Source: JBDTSW01 sp963758845 | Lineage (GTDB): Bacteria; Actinomycetota; Thermoleophilia; Solirubrobacterales; 70-9 | DNA length: 64,000 nucleotides | Reading direction: 5' to 3' | Assembly: GCA_963758845.1 (NCBI GenBank) | Contig: CAVWWX010000002.1 | Span: 2,232,001-2,296,000, forward strand | The notes under the pieces: generated by a model | What the model was told of the DNA's origin: nothing | The model's input: the letters and a program-made list of their open reading frames with translations, nothing else | Database searches by the model: none | Translations under genes and position numbers: made by a program | Part shown: one piece after another, positions 9,768 to 16,993 of the stretch | Layout of the letters: every line of letters begins with the position of its first letter | Numbering within the stretch: the stretch's first letter is position 1

Positions 9768-10196
9768 ATGAGAAAAGCGATGCTCGTGGGCTGCGGGGTG
9801 GCCGCGGGGGCCGCGCTCGGGGGGCTCGCCGCGACGGGGCTCGGCGGCGAGGGGGCCGACAGCGAGGCCGTTGCCGCCGCGGCGGTGGCTACGCACGTGG
9901 TCAAGGGACCGCCGCCGGCCGCCGGGAAGGCGGGCAAGGCGTCTCTGTTCAAGGTGATCTACAAGGAGTCGAACACGATCAACATCCCGGACGGCGTCAC
10001 TCCGTACGACCTCGGCGCCTGCCCCAGGGGCGGCGCCGTCCTGAGCGCGTGGCACATCCGGATCGGTGCTGAGAAGGCCGGGCTGATCGCAACCGGCAGC
10101 ACCCCCACCCGCGGCTCGCGCCGGATGGACTACGCGGTCACCAACACCACCGGCGGTGCCGTCGACGGCCGCCTGGGGCTGATCTGCATCAAGTAG
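9768..10196 (+). CDS. Small secreted protein, family shared with the protein at 10527
   Basis: 142-residue exported protein: short basic start MRKAMLVG, hydrophobic core GVAAGAALGGLAATGLGG, then a mature domain of about 100 residues. It contains two cysteines, in DLGACPRGGAVLSAWHI and the C-terminal GRLGLICIK, at positions matching the gene at 10527 (ERCPKGSVAINGYY and FGLICDKDG), so the two are diverged paralogs. A disulfide between the pair is likely outside the cell. A strong ribosome site (GAGGGAGGGAAG) precedes the ATG. Function unknown. Its last 8 bp overlap the convergent DUF2283-like gene. Confidence 0.75.
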   Translation: MRKAMLVGCGVAAGAALGGLAATGLGGEGADSEAVAAAAVATHVVKGPPPAAGKAGKASLFKVIYKESNTINIPDGVTPYDLGACPRGGAVLSAWHIRIGAEKAGLIATGSTPTRGSRRMDYAVTNTTGGAVDGRLGLICIK

Positions 10197-10467
10197 CGGC
10201 GCGGATCGCGGCCTCGGCTCCCTGGACCCGCACCCGCCCGCCGGAGGGCAGGCTGACGTAGACGCCGCCCTCGCGGTCGAGCTGCTCGCGGGCGCCGACG
10301 AGGGTGATGCCGAAGAACCTGCCGCGCTCGTCGTAGCGAAGCAGGTGGGCCTCGGGCGTCTCCTCGCGGGTGCCCCGGCGGGGCCCGTCGATCGCGGCGT
10401 AGAGGACGTCGCTGGGAGCGTCGTAGGTGACGTGACCGAAGGTGTAAGGGCCGGCGCGAAGGCTCAC
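10189..10467 (-). CDS. DUF2283-like small protein
   Basis: About 92 residues. The pattern VTYDAPSDVLYAAID, then an acidic stretch with a conserved His/Leu pair (EETPEAHLLRYDERGRFFGI) and TLVGAREQL, fits the DUF2283 fold: a beta-rich small domain of unknown function found in many bacteria, some near toxin-antitoxin genes. No toxin partner is seen here. The GTG at 10467 gives VSLRAGPYTFGHVTYD as start. It lies between the two secreted paralogs, antisense to both, and ends inside the 3' end of the first. Confidence 0.6.
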   Translation of the reverse strand: MSLRAGPYTFGHVTYDAPSDVLYAAIDGPRRGTREETPEAHLLRYDERGRFFGITLVGAREQLDREGGVYVSLPSGGRVRVQGAEAAIRAAT

Positions 10468-10526
10468 GCTGTTCAGGTTAAGCCGTGAGCATGGGCGTCC
10501 TCGCCTGTCTGTAGAGATGGGACACC

Positions 10527-11009
10527 GTGCACCTCCCCTCCCGCCGAAAGAGAACGGGCGCCACGGGCGCCCTGACCGCCGCTGCGCTCGGCGCGCTTGC
10601 CGTGGGCGTGATCGCGGGCCCGCCGGATCCAGGCCCGGGCATCGACCCGGTGGCCGCGGCCCCAACGGTGCGCGCGCACGCGGTGCCGAGCCACGGCCCA
10701 TCGAAGTCCGGCAAGGAGCCCCCCAGGATCGTCTACCTGGAGACGACGGACCCGAGGGACGACATCCCGACGGGCCCGGGCGGCTACATCATCGAGCGCT
10801 GCCCCAAGGGCTCGGTCGCGATCAACGGCTACTACTTCCAGACGATCCCGGACAGCGGGAAGGGCACCGGCGTCTTCGACGGCTTCGGGCTCGACGACCA
10901 GGGCTCCTCCCCCGCCGGCTACCGCAAGTGGGCCTTCTACTGGGACAACGTGAGCGGCGCAGAGATCGACGGCGTGACGTTCGGGCTCATCTGCGACAAG
11001 GACGGCTGA
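10527..11009 (+). CDS. Small secreted protein, paralog of the protein at 9768
   Basis: 160-residue exported protein with signal peptide (MHLPSRRKRTGATGALTAAA then LGALAVGVIAG) and a proline-rich linker (GPPDPGPGIDPVAAAPT) before the mature domain. Two cysteines, in ERCPKGSVAINGYYFQ and the terminal GLICDKDG, align with the paralog at 9768; between them is an aromatic-rich segment (YRKWAFYWDNVSG). The GTG start at 10527 gives a conventional signal peptide. Function unknown; the shape suggests a small beta-sandwich exported and held by one disulfide. Confidence 0.72.
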   Translation: MHLPSRRKRTGATGALTAAALGALAVGVIAGPPDPGPGIDPVAAAPTVRAHAVPSHGPSKSGKEPPRIVYLETTDPRDDIPTGPGGYIIERCPKGSVAINGYYFQTIPDSGKGTGVFDGFGLDDQGSSPAGYRKWAFYWDNVSGAEIDGVTFGLICDKDG

Positions 11010-11038
11010 GCCCGGCGCGAGGGCGATGAATCAAGCAA

Positions 11039-12421
11039 CTAACTGCCGGAGATCGCCATCTCGCCGATCAGGAGCGGCGGCGTCTTGACCGAGCCGCCGA
11101 ACGGGACCCAGCGCGCCTCCGAGCCCGCCGCCACGACGGCCGACAGCATCGCCACCAGGTCGGAGGCGATCGTGAACTCGGTCGCCGGCGCGCCCAGCCG
11201 GCCGCCCTCGATCAGGACGCCCGACGCCCCCACCGAGAACTGGCCCGAGACCGGGTTCACGCCCGAGTGGAGCCCGGCGACGTCGGTCACGTAGACGCCG
11301 TCGCCCGCCTCGGCGAGGAGCTCCTCCAGGGTCGCGGATCCCGGCTCGATGACGACGTTCGAGGTCGAGACCGCGGGCGCCGAGCGGTAGCCGGCTCGCG
11401 CCGCGCTGGCGGTGGATGCCTGGCCGTTTCCCTCCCGGCGGGCCGTGTAGGAGTCGTGGAGGTAGGCGGCGAGGTGGCCGCCCTCGATCAGAGTCGTGCG
11501 CGTCCGCGGAAGGCCCTCGGCGTCGATCGGAGCCGAGGCCATGCCCTCCGGGTCGGTGCCGTCGTCGGCGAGGGCGAAGGCGGACGAGGCCACCTCCTCG
11601 CCCAGGCGGCCCGCGAACGGCGAGCGGCCACGCTGCACGGCATCGGCGCAGAGGACGCCACCGATGAATCCGGCGAAGGAGGCCGCGACGGTGGGGTCGA
11701 GGACCACCGGGCAGCTGCGCGACCGCGGCTTGGTGGCGCCCAAGAGCTGCACCGAGCGCTCTGCCGCCTCGCGGCCGATCTCGACGGCCCGCAGGCCCTT
11801 CGGCGACCTGGCGAGGCCGAAGCCGAGGCCGGTCTGCTTGGAATCGCCCTCCTGCGCGATCGCCTGCAGGTACGCGTAGGCGAAGGTCGCGCGATAGGAG
11901 CCACCGACGCCCGTCGACGAGGCGAGCGCCGATCGCACCTCCTCGTCCACGTACACGGTGGTCTCGACGGCGACCACGCGGGGGTCGGCCTCGCGAGCCG
12001 CGGCCTCGATGGCCTTGGCGAGGCCCACCTTCTCGTCCGTTCCGGCCTTGGCGAGCCCCTCGTCGAAGAACTCCTCGCCGCCGCTCGCCCCGTCCTCGCC
12101 CGGGAGCGGGTCGGGCGCGGCCGCGTGCTCGTCCGAGTCGGCAACCCGTGCCGCCTCGACGGCGTCGCGGGCGATCGACTCGACGCCATCGGCCGAGAGG
12201 TCCGTCCCGTAGGCGAAGCCGACCCTGCCGTCGATCCAGGCACGAACCCCCAGGCCTCTCCCCCCCGCCTCGGAGAGGCTCTCGACCTCGCCGTCGAAGA
12301 CCCGGATCTCGCGACCGACCGAGTCCTCCACGGTGGCCTCGGCGTCGCCCGCCCCGGCGGCGGTGGCGGCGGCAACCGCCTGCCCGGCGAGCGCCTCGAG
12401 GTCCTCGGCCGCGCCCGCCAT
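11039..12421 (-). CDS. pmbA: TldD/PmbA family metallopeptidase subunit (TldE-like)
   Basis: Partner subunit of the TldD/TldE heterodimeric zinc protease that trims unfolded peptides and, in some bacteria, modified peptide antibiotics. The 460 residues include the family N-terminal domain (EIRVFDGEVESLSEAGGRGL, GVRAWIDGRVGFAYGTDL) and the C-terminal domain (FAGFIGGVLCADAVQRGRSP, FAGRLGEEVASSAFALADDG and the end GGSVKTPPLLIGEMAISG). It lacks the HExxxH found in its neighbour, as expected for the non-catalytic partner. Start ATG 12421 lies 1 nt after the TldD stop, so the pair is coexpressed in equal amounts. Confidence 0.9.
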   Translation of the reverse strand: MAGAAEDLEALAGQAVAAATAAGAGDAEATVEDSVGREIRVFDGEVESLSEAGGRGLGVRAWIDGRVGFAYGTDLSADGVESIARDAVEAARVADSDEHAAAPDPLPGEDGASGGEEFFDEGLAKAGTDEKVGLAKAIEAAAREADPRVVAVETTVYVDEEVRSALASSTGVGGSYRATFAYAYLQAIAQEGDSKQTGLGFGLARSPKGLRAVEIGREAAERSVQLLGATKPRSRSCPVVLDPTVAASFAGFIGGVLCADAVQRGRSPFAGRLGEEVASSAFALADDGTDPEGMASAPIDAEGLPRTRTTLIEGGHLAAYLHDSYTARREGNGQASTASAARAGYRSAPAVSTSNVVIEPGSATLEELLAEAGDGVYVTDVAGLHSGVNPVSGQFSVGASGVLIEGGRLGAPATEFTIASDLVAMLSAVVAAGSEARWVPFGGSVKTPPLLIGEMAISGS

Positions 12422-12422
12422 C

Positions 12423-13835
12423 TCAGCCGACCGCCGTGCCGCCGACGGTGAGCTCCGAGATGCGCACGTGGCCCTGGCCGGTGCCGACCGGGACGCGCTG
12501 CCCGCCCTTGCCGCAGAAGCCTGTCTTCATCTTGAAGTCGTCGGCGACGGCGTCGATCCTGCCCAGGGCGTCGAGGCAGTTGCCGATCAGCGTTGCGCCG
12601 CGACAGGGCCGGGTGACCTTGCCGTCCTCGATCAAATAGCCCTCCGAGGTGCCGAAGACGAAGTCGCCGGTGGTCGGGTCGACCTGGCCACCCGCGAACG
12701 AGACGGCGTAGAAGCCGCGCTCGACGCCCGCGATCAGGTCGTCGGGCGTCGCGTCCTCCTGCGGGGCGATGTAGGTGTTGGTCATCCGCGGGATCGGGAG
12801 GTGGCGGAAGCTCTCGCGCCGGCCGTTCCCCGTCGAGTCGACCGAGTCCTTTCGCGCGCTGCGGAGGTCGTAGAGGTATGAGGTGACGCGGCCCTCTTCG
12901 ATCACCGGGGTCTTCTGCATCGGGACGCCCTCGTCGTCGATGCCGTCGGTCCCCCACTCGTTGGGCAGCACGCCGTCGTCGTAGGCGACCAGGTGCGGCT
13001 GGGCGACCTGTTCGCCGAGCTTGCCCTCGTACACGGAGGCGTGCTTCTGGATGTGATCGGCCTCCAGTCCGTGACCGGTCATCTCGTGGAAGAGGACGCC
13101 GCCGAAGCCGCCGCCCACGACCACGGGCATCGCGCCCGCGGGGGCGTCGCCGGCGTCGAGAAGGGTCACGGCCACTCGCGCCGCCTGCTCGGCGATCTCC
13201 TCGGCGGCGCCGCCGTCCACCAGCTCCCAGCCTCGGTGCGCGCCGAGGGTCTCGAAGCCGGTCTCGACGTCGCCGTTTCGCCGCGCGACGACCTGGACGC
13301 CCAGTCTGGTGCGCAGCCGGTCGTCGCTCGCGAAGCGCCCCTCCGAGTTGGCGACGGTGACGCGCCGGCGGCCCTCGGCGTAGGAGGCGCTGACCTGGGC
13401 GATCGCGTCACCCGCGGCGCGCGCCCGTTCGTCGCAGGCACGCAGCAGGTCGGCCTTGCGCTCGGCGGGGATCCCAGCCGGGTCGGTCTCGATCTCCTGC
13501 AGGGCCGGGGGCTCGGATGCCTCGAGGGGCCTGGCCTGGGCCCGCTCGCCGTCGAGCGCCGCAGCGGCCGCGTCCGCCGCCCGCTCCAGATCGGCCTCGG
13601 CCAGCCCGTCCACGTGGGCGAAGTAGGTGGTCTCGCCCTCGACGACGCGCACGCCCGCGCCGCGCTCGCCGCCGCGCTGCGCGCGCTCCACGCGCGACTC
13701 GTCGATCGCGACCGAGAAGCCCGCGCGGTCCTCGCAGAAGACCTCGGCGAAGTCGCCGCCCCGAGCCAGCGCCCGCTCGACCACGCGAGCCGCCAGGTCG
13801 GCTTCGATCAGGGGCTGGGGCGCTTCGCGGGGCAC
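12423..13835 (-). CDS. tldD: TldD family zinc metallopeptidase, catalytic subunit
   Basis: Catalytic half of the TldD/TldE protease. The zinc-binding HExxxH is visible as His250-Glu251...His255 in GGVLFHEMTGHGLEAD; the third ligand is expected in the C-terminal Cys region DDFKMKTGFCGKGGQRV. The 470-residue length and the ending ISELTVGGTAVG are typical. The GTG start at 13835 has a TATGTT hexamer 6 nt upstream, so the tldD-pmbA operon probably starts with a leaderless message. No dedicated peptide substrate gene is next to it, so a housekeeping peptidase role is more likely than maturation of a specific peptide. Confidence 0.92.
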   Translation of the reverse strand: MPREAPQPLIEADLAARVVERALARGGDFAEVFCEDRAGFSVAIDESRVERAQRGGERGAGVRVVEGETTYFAHVDGLAEADLERAADAAAAALDGERAQARPLEASEPPALQEIETDPAGIPAERKADLLRACDERARAAGDAIAQVSASYAEGRRRVTVANSEGRFASDDRLRTRLGVQVVARRNGDVETGFETLGAHRGWELVDGGAAEEIAEQAARVAVTLLDAGDAPAGAMPVVVGGGFGGVLFHEMTGHGLEADHIQKHASVYEGKLGEQVAQPHLVAYDDGVLPNEWGTDGIDDEGVPMQKTPVIEEGRVTSYLYDLRSARKDSVDSTGNGRRESFRHLPIPRMTNTYIAPQEDATPDDLIAGVERGFYAVSFAGGQVDPTTGDFVFGTSEGYLIEDGKVTRPCRGATLIGNCLDALGRIDAVADDFKMKTGFCGKGGQRVPVGTGQGHVRISELTVGGTAVG

Positions 13836-13841
13836 GAGGCA

Positions 13842-13847
13842 AACATA
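13842..13847 (-). promoter_or_regulatory. -10-like hexamer of tldD, predicted leaderless start
   Basis: TATGTT on the minus strand ends 6 nt before the GTG start of tldD at 13835. There is no ribosome-binding site between them. Confidence 0.45.
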
Positions 13848-13893
13848 CTGAGGGGGCCGAGCGGGTCGGGCCGTCCGAGCCCTGGCGCTCCGC

Positions 13894-14106
13894 CTACCGC
13901 CCCGCGGCGTCGATCAGCTTCGAGGCGGCGAGGAAGAGGGCGCGGCCCGGCTCGGTGCCCGGCGCGTAGGAGGCGCTTCGGTCGCCCTGGTGGTAGACGC
14001 GGGCGAACGGCTTGCGGCTGGTCCGCCGGCGCCGGACGTAGGCCCCCGCCTCGTCGGCGTAGCTGGAGACCCGCTCGAGCAGGAAGCGGTGCGGCTTGGG
14101 GCTCAC
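13894..14106 (-). CDS. Small basic protein of unknown function
   Basis: 70 residues, strongly basic in the middle (AYVRRRRTSRKPFARVYHQG) with a helical C-terminus (GRALFLAASKLIDAAGR). Its GTG start overlaps the stop of the roadblock-like gene by 4 bp (GTGA), so it is translationally coupled to it and probably works with it. I recognise no family. The reading frame has normal high-GC codon use, and the overlap is the main support that it is real. Confidence 0.55.
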   Translation of the reverse strand: MSPKPHRFLLERVSSYADEAGAYVRRRRTSRKPFARVYHQGDRSASYAPGTEPGRALFLAASKLIDAAGR

Positions 14107-14528
14107 GGCGCGCCCTCGGCGGGACCCGGCCCCGGGGCGCGCCGATCGGGCACACCGTTGCCTGCCGCCAGGTCGCGCAGCACGGTCTTCATGTCGAACA
14201 ACACCAGCGACGCCAGCGTGAAGCGCTCGGTGACCGCCACCATCGCAAGGGCGCCCTCGCGAACAGCGAACGCCTCGCCGTCCTCGGTCGCCACGTGCAC
14301 CTGCGTGGCGGCCTCGTCGCCGGCCGCGTCGGCCGCGGCCAGGAACGCCCCCCCTGCCTTGGCCCAGCCCGAGCCGCCGCTCGAGCCCAGCTCCGAGCCG
14401 TCGCGCCCGAGCACCGCGCAGGCACGGAGGTCGGGTGACATCTCGGTCATCCGGGCCACCGCCATGGCAGCGTCAGCGGGGCTCGGCTCGCCCTTCGTTG
14501 AAGCCCTGTCCGCCTCTGTCCGGCCCAT
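14103..14528 (-). CDS. Roadblock/LC7-like domain protein
   Basis: 141 residues with the alternating hydrophobic pattern of a roadblock/longin fold: MSPDLRACAVLGRDGSELGS, then AGDEAATQVHVATEDGEAFA and ALAMVAVTERFTLASLVLFD followed by a final helix. In actinobacteria such proteins commonly partner small GTPases (MglA-like), but no GTPase gene is adjacent here. It is coupled to the small basic gene downstream. A TATGTT hexamer lies 6 nt before the ATG at 14528. Assignment is from fold pattern only and is moderate at best. Confidence 0.55.
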   Translation of the reverse strand: MGRTEADRASTKGEPSPADAAMAVARMTEMSPDLRACAVLGRDGSELGSSGGSGWAKAGGAFLAAADAAGDEAATQVHVATEDGEAFAVREGALAMVAVTERFTLASLVLFDMKTVLRDLAAGNGVPDRRAPGPGPAEGAP

Positions 14529-14534
14529 TCGACA

Positions 14535-14540
14535 AACATA
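14535..14540 (-). promoter_or_regulatory. -10-like hexamer of the roadblock-like gene
   Basis: TATGTT on the minus strand ends 6 nt before the ATG at 14528. The same AT block lies only a few bases before the divergent GTG at 14546, so the two genes share a very short control region. Confidence 0.4.
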
Positions 14541-14545
14541 TAGGC

Positions 14546-14686
14546 GTGTCCGCGCAGCGAATCTCCTGGATGGTGGTCGTCGGCGTCTGTGCGCTCGCGG
14601 TCGGGTTGCTGGCCTGGAACGGCTATACGGGCTACGCGATAACCGTCGGCGCCGTGGGCCTGGCCGCTGGCGTCAATCTGCTCTGA
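14546..14686 (+). CDS. Small two-helix membrane protein
   Basis: 46 residues: VSAQRISW, then two hydrophobic segments (MVVVGVCALAVGLLAWNG and YAITVGAVGLAAGVNLL) joined by a Tyr/Gly turn. The GTG at 14546 follows an AT-rich block (AAACATATAGGC) that could act as a promoter. It is divergent from the roadblock-like gene and ends 6 bp before the convergent CDF gene. Function unknown; small membrane proteins of this shape are common in actinobacteria. Confidence 0.5.
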   Translation: MSAQRISWMVVVGVCALAVGLLAWNGYTGYAITVGAVGLAAGVNLL

Positions 14687-14692
14687 GCCCCG

Positions 14693-15616
14693 TCACCCGG
14701 CTCGGCCGGGATCGCCGGCCAGGCTCTTCGGCTCGTGGTAGGAGCCCTCGGGCTCGAGGTGGATCAGCACCTCCGAGTGCGGGAACTCGCCCTCGATCGC
14801 GTCGCGGAGCTCGTGGGCCAGGGAGTGCGCTCGCTCCAGCGACGTGCCCGCGCGGAACTGAAGGTGGAGGTCGACGTGAAGGTGTGCGCCCGAGCGCCGG
14901 GCGCGAAGCTTGTGGTATCCCGCCAGCTCTTGGACCCCCTGGCGCTGGGCGGCGATCACCGACTCGATCCGGTCGAGGTCCTCAGCGGGCGGCGCCTCGT
15001 CGACCAGGACGCGGCCCGAGCGGGTGAGGATGCGGATGCCCGCGACCACGATCGCCACGGCCACGCAGAGCGCCGCGATCGCGTCGAAGGCCGGCTCGCC
15101 GGTGATCTCGACGAGCGCGAGCCCGGCCAGCACGCCCACCGAGGTCAGCGCGTCGGTGCCGAGGTGCGCGGCGTCGCCCTCCAGCGCCGGCGAGGACAGC
15201 TCGCGCGCGCGGCGGCGAAGGAACAGCGCGACGCATGCGTTCGCGACGGCCGAGAACGCGATCACCGCGATCCCGATGCCCAGGTCCTCCAGCATGCCGG
15301 CCTCGCCGTTCGCCAGCCTGCGGGTGGCCTCGTAGATGATCACCCCCGCGCCGACGATGATCAGCATCCCCTCGATCGCAGCCGCCAGGTTCTCCACCCG
15401 CTCGTGCCCGTAGGGATGCTCGGCGTCGGCGGGCTCGTCGGCCTTGCGCACGGACACCAGCGCCACCACCGACGCCATCAGGTCGATCGCAGAGTGAAAG
15501 GCCTCGGTGATGATCGCGATCGAGCCGGTGATCGCCCCGGCCGCGAGCTTGAGCGCGATCAGAACCGAGTTCGAGACCACCGACAGCGTGGCCGCGCCGG
15601 TCTTGGTGCGGATCAC
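14693..15616 (-). CDS. Cation diffusion facilitator family metal exporter
   Basis: Inner-membrane metal/proton antiporter, usually exporting Zn2+, Fe2+, Mn2+ or related ions. The metal sites are visible: EAFHSAIDL (His41, Asp45) in helix 2, the EHPYGHERVEN loop, and GDAAHLGTDALTS (His151, Asp155) in helix 5. The C-terminal cytoplasmic dimerisation domain follows (LHVDLHLQFRAGTSLERAHS, HSEVLIHLEP). The HxxxD/HxxxD pattern is common to Zn and Fe/Zn members, so the metal cannot be fixed. The GTG start at 15616 overlaps the rdgB stop (GTGA), placing it third in an rph-rdgB-CDF operon. Confidence 0.9.
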   Translation of the reverse strand: MIRTKTGAATLSVVSNSVLIALKLAAGAITGSIAIITEAFHSAIDLMASVVALVSVRKADEPADAEHPYGHERVENLAAAIEGMLIIVGAGVIIYEATRRLANGEAGMLEDLGIGIAVIAFSAVANACVALFLRRRARELSSPALEGDAAHLGTDALTSVGVLAGLALVEITGEPAFDAIAALCVAVAIVVAGIRILTRSGRVLVDEAPPAEDLDRIESVIAAQRQGVQELAGYHKLRARRSGAHLHVDLHLQFRAGTSLERAHSLAHELRDAIEGEFPHSEVLIHLEPEGSYHEPKSLAGDPGRAG

Positions 15617-16233
15617 AGGGCGCCCCGGCGAGGGGTCGCGGCGGGCGGGATCCCGAGATGCGCGGCAAGCAGCCGCGCCGCCCGGCCGCGGTGGCTGATC
15701 TCGTGCTTCTCGTCGTCGCTGAGCTCGGCCATGGTCCGCTCGTCGGCGGGATCGATGTCGCGCGGGATGAAGGCGGGGTCATAGCCGAAGCCGTTCTCGC
15801 CCCGGGGATCGCGCGCAAGCTCGCCCTCGCAGCGACCCTCGAAGAGCTGCTCGTCATCCAGCTCGTCGACGAACGCCAGGGCGCAGACGTAGGCAACGCC
15901 CCTGTCGTCCTGTTCGCGCAGCTCACGGATCAGGAGCGCCAGGTTCTCGGTGTCGGTGGCGTTCGGGCCGGCGTAGCGCGCCGAGCGCACCCCGGGGCGC
16001 CCTCCAAGCGCCCGGGCCTCGATGCCGGAGTCGTCGGCGATCGCTGGCGCGCCGGTCGCCCGGTGGGCCGCGCGCGCCTTGCCAAGTGCGTTGGCGGCGA
16101 ACGTGTCGCCGTCCTCCGGCGGCAGCTCGACATCCTCGGGCAACTGGACCAGCTCGACGCCGGTGAGGATCTGAGCGAGCTCGCGAAGCTTGTGCTCGTT
16201 GCGCGTCGCGACCACGAGCCGCACTGGAGCCAT
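15613..16233 (-). CDS. rdgB: XTP/dITP diphosphatase (RdgB/HAM1 family)
   Basis: Housecleaning pyrophosphatase that hydrolyses dITP, ITP and XTP to monophosphates, keeping deaminated purines out of nucleic acids. The N-terminal substrate motif is VVATRNEHKLRE; later come PAIADDSGIEARALGGRPGV, SARYAG and the typical NGFGYDPAFIPRD and HEISHRGRA. The 206-residue length is standard. The ATG at 16233 overlaps the rph stop (TGATG), the widespread rph-rdgB coupling. Confidence 0.94.
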   Translation of the reverse strand: MAPVRLVVATRNEHKLRELAQILTGVELVQLPEDVELPPEDGDTFAANALGKARAAHRATGAPAIADDSGIEARALGGRPGVRSARYAGPNATDTENLALLIRELREQDDRGVAYVCALAFVDELDDEQLFEGRCEGELARDPRGENGFGYDPAFIPRDIDPADERTMAELSDDEKHEISHRGRAARLLAAHLGIPPAATPRRGAL

Positions 16234-16961
16234 CAGCCCGGCGGGGAGTCGCGGACCGCCGCCTGGGCCTGCGTGAGGCTGGCGATGGCTGGCTCGGCGA
16301 GCGCCAGCAGATCGTCCAGCGACGCCCGCGAGACGGGCGTCCGCTCGGCTGTCGCCTGGACCTCGACCAGGCCGCCGTCGCCGGACATCACCACGTTGGC
16401 GTCGACCTCGGCCGTCGAGTCCTCGGCGTAGTCGAGGTCGCACAGGGCCTCGCCCGCCACGATCCCGCACGAGATCGCCGCCACCGTCCCGGTGAGCGGG
16501 TCGCGCTCGAGGCCGCCGGCCGCGATCAGCGAGTCGATCGCAAGCCGAAGCGCAACGAACCCACCTGTGATCGACGCACAGCGGGTGCCGCCGTCGGCCT
16601 GGAGCACGTCGCAGTCGACGTACACGGAGCGCTCGCCCAGGGCGTCCAGGTCGACCACCGCCCGCAGCGACCGGCCGATCAGGCGCTGGATCTCGGTGCC
16701 CCGGCCGTCGGGGCGGCCCTTCTTGATGTCGCGCTCCTTGCGCTCCCCCGTCGAGGCCGGGAGCATCGCGTACTCGGCGGTCACCCAGCCGCGGCCGCGG
16801 CCCTCCATCCACCGCGGGACCCGCTCGCTGACCGAGGCGGTGCAGATGACCCGCGTCTCGCCCTGGGAGTAGAGCGCCGAGCCCGTGGCGGTGCGCACGA
16901 ACCCCGGCTCGATCGAGACCGGGCGGGTGTCGGCGGGGGTGCGGTCGTAGCTCCGGGGCAC
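16233..16961 (-). CDS. rph: Ribonuclease PH
   Basis: Phosphorolytic 3'-to-5' exoribonuclease that trims tRNA 3' ends. The 242 residues show the family sequence throughout: GSALYSQGETRVICTASV, GWVTAEYAMLPASTGERKER, GRGTEIQRLIGRSLRAVVDL, VYVDCDVLQADGGTRCASIT and LCDLDYAEDSTAEVDANVVM. The start is a GTG at 16961 with no strong ribosome site. It is first in the rph-rdgB-CDF operon; the M14 peptidase gene upstream on the same strand ends 32 bp away. Confidence 0.95.
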   Translation of the reverse strand: MPRSYDRTPADTRPVSIEPGFVRTATGSALYSQGETRVICTASVSERVPRWMEGRGRGWVTAEYAMLPASTGERKERDIKKGRPDGRGTEIQRLIGRSLRAVVDLDALGERSVYVDCDVLQADGGTRCASITGGFVALRLAIDSLIAAGGLERDPLTGTVAAISCGIVAGEALCDLDYAEDSTAEVDANVVMSGDGGLVEVQATAERTPVSRASLDDLLALAEPAIASLTQAQAAVRDSPPG

Positions 16962-16993
16962 CGGCGGAGTCTTCCAGAGCGAGGTGTCGTCGG

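Noticed and set aside
11039..13835. TldD/PmbA as part of a modified-peptide (microcin-like) cluster
   Set aside because: No precursor peptide, cyclodehydratase or exporter gene is adjacent.
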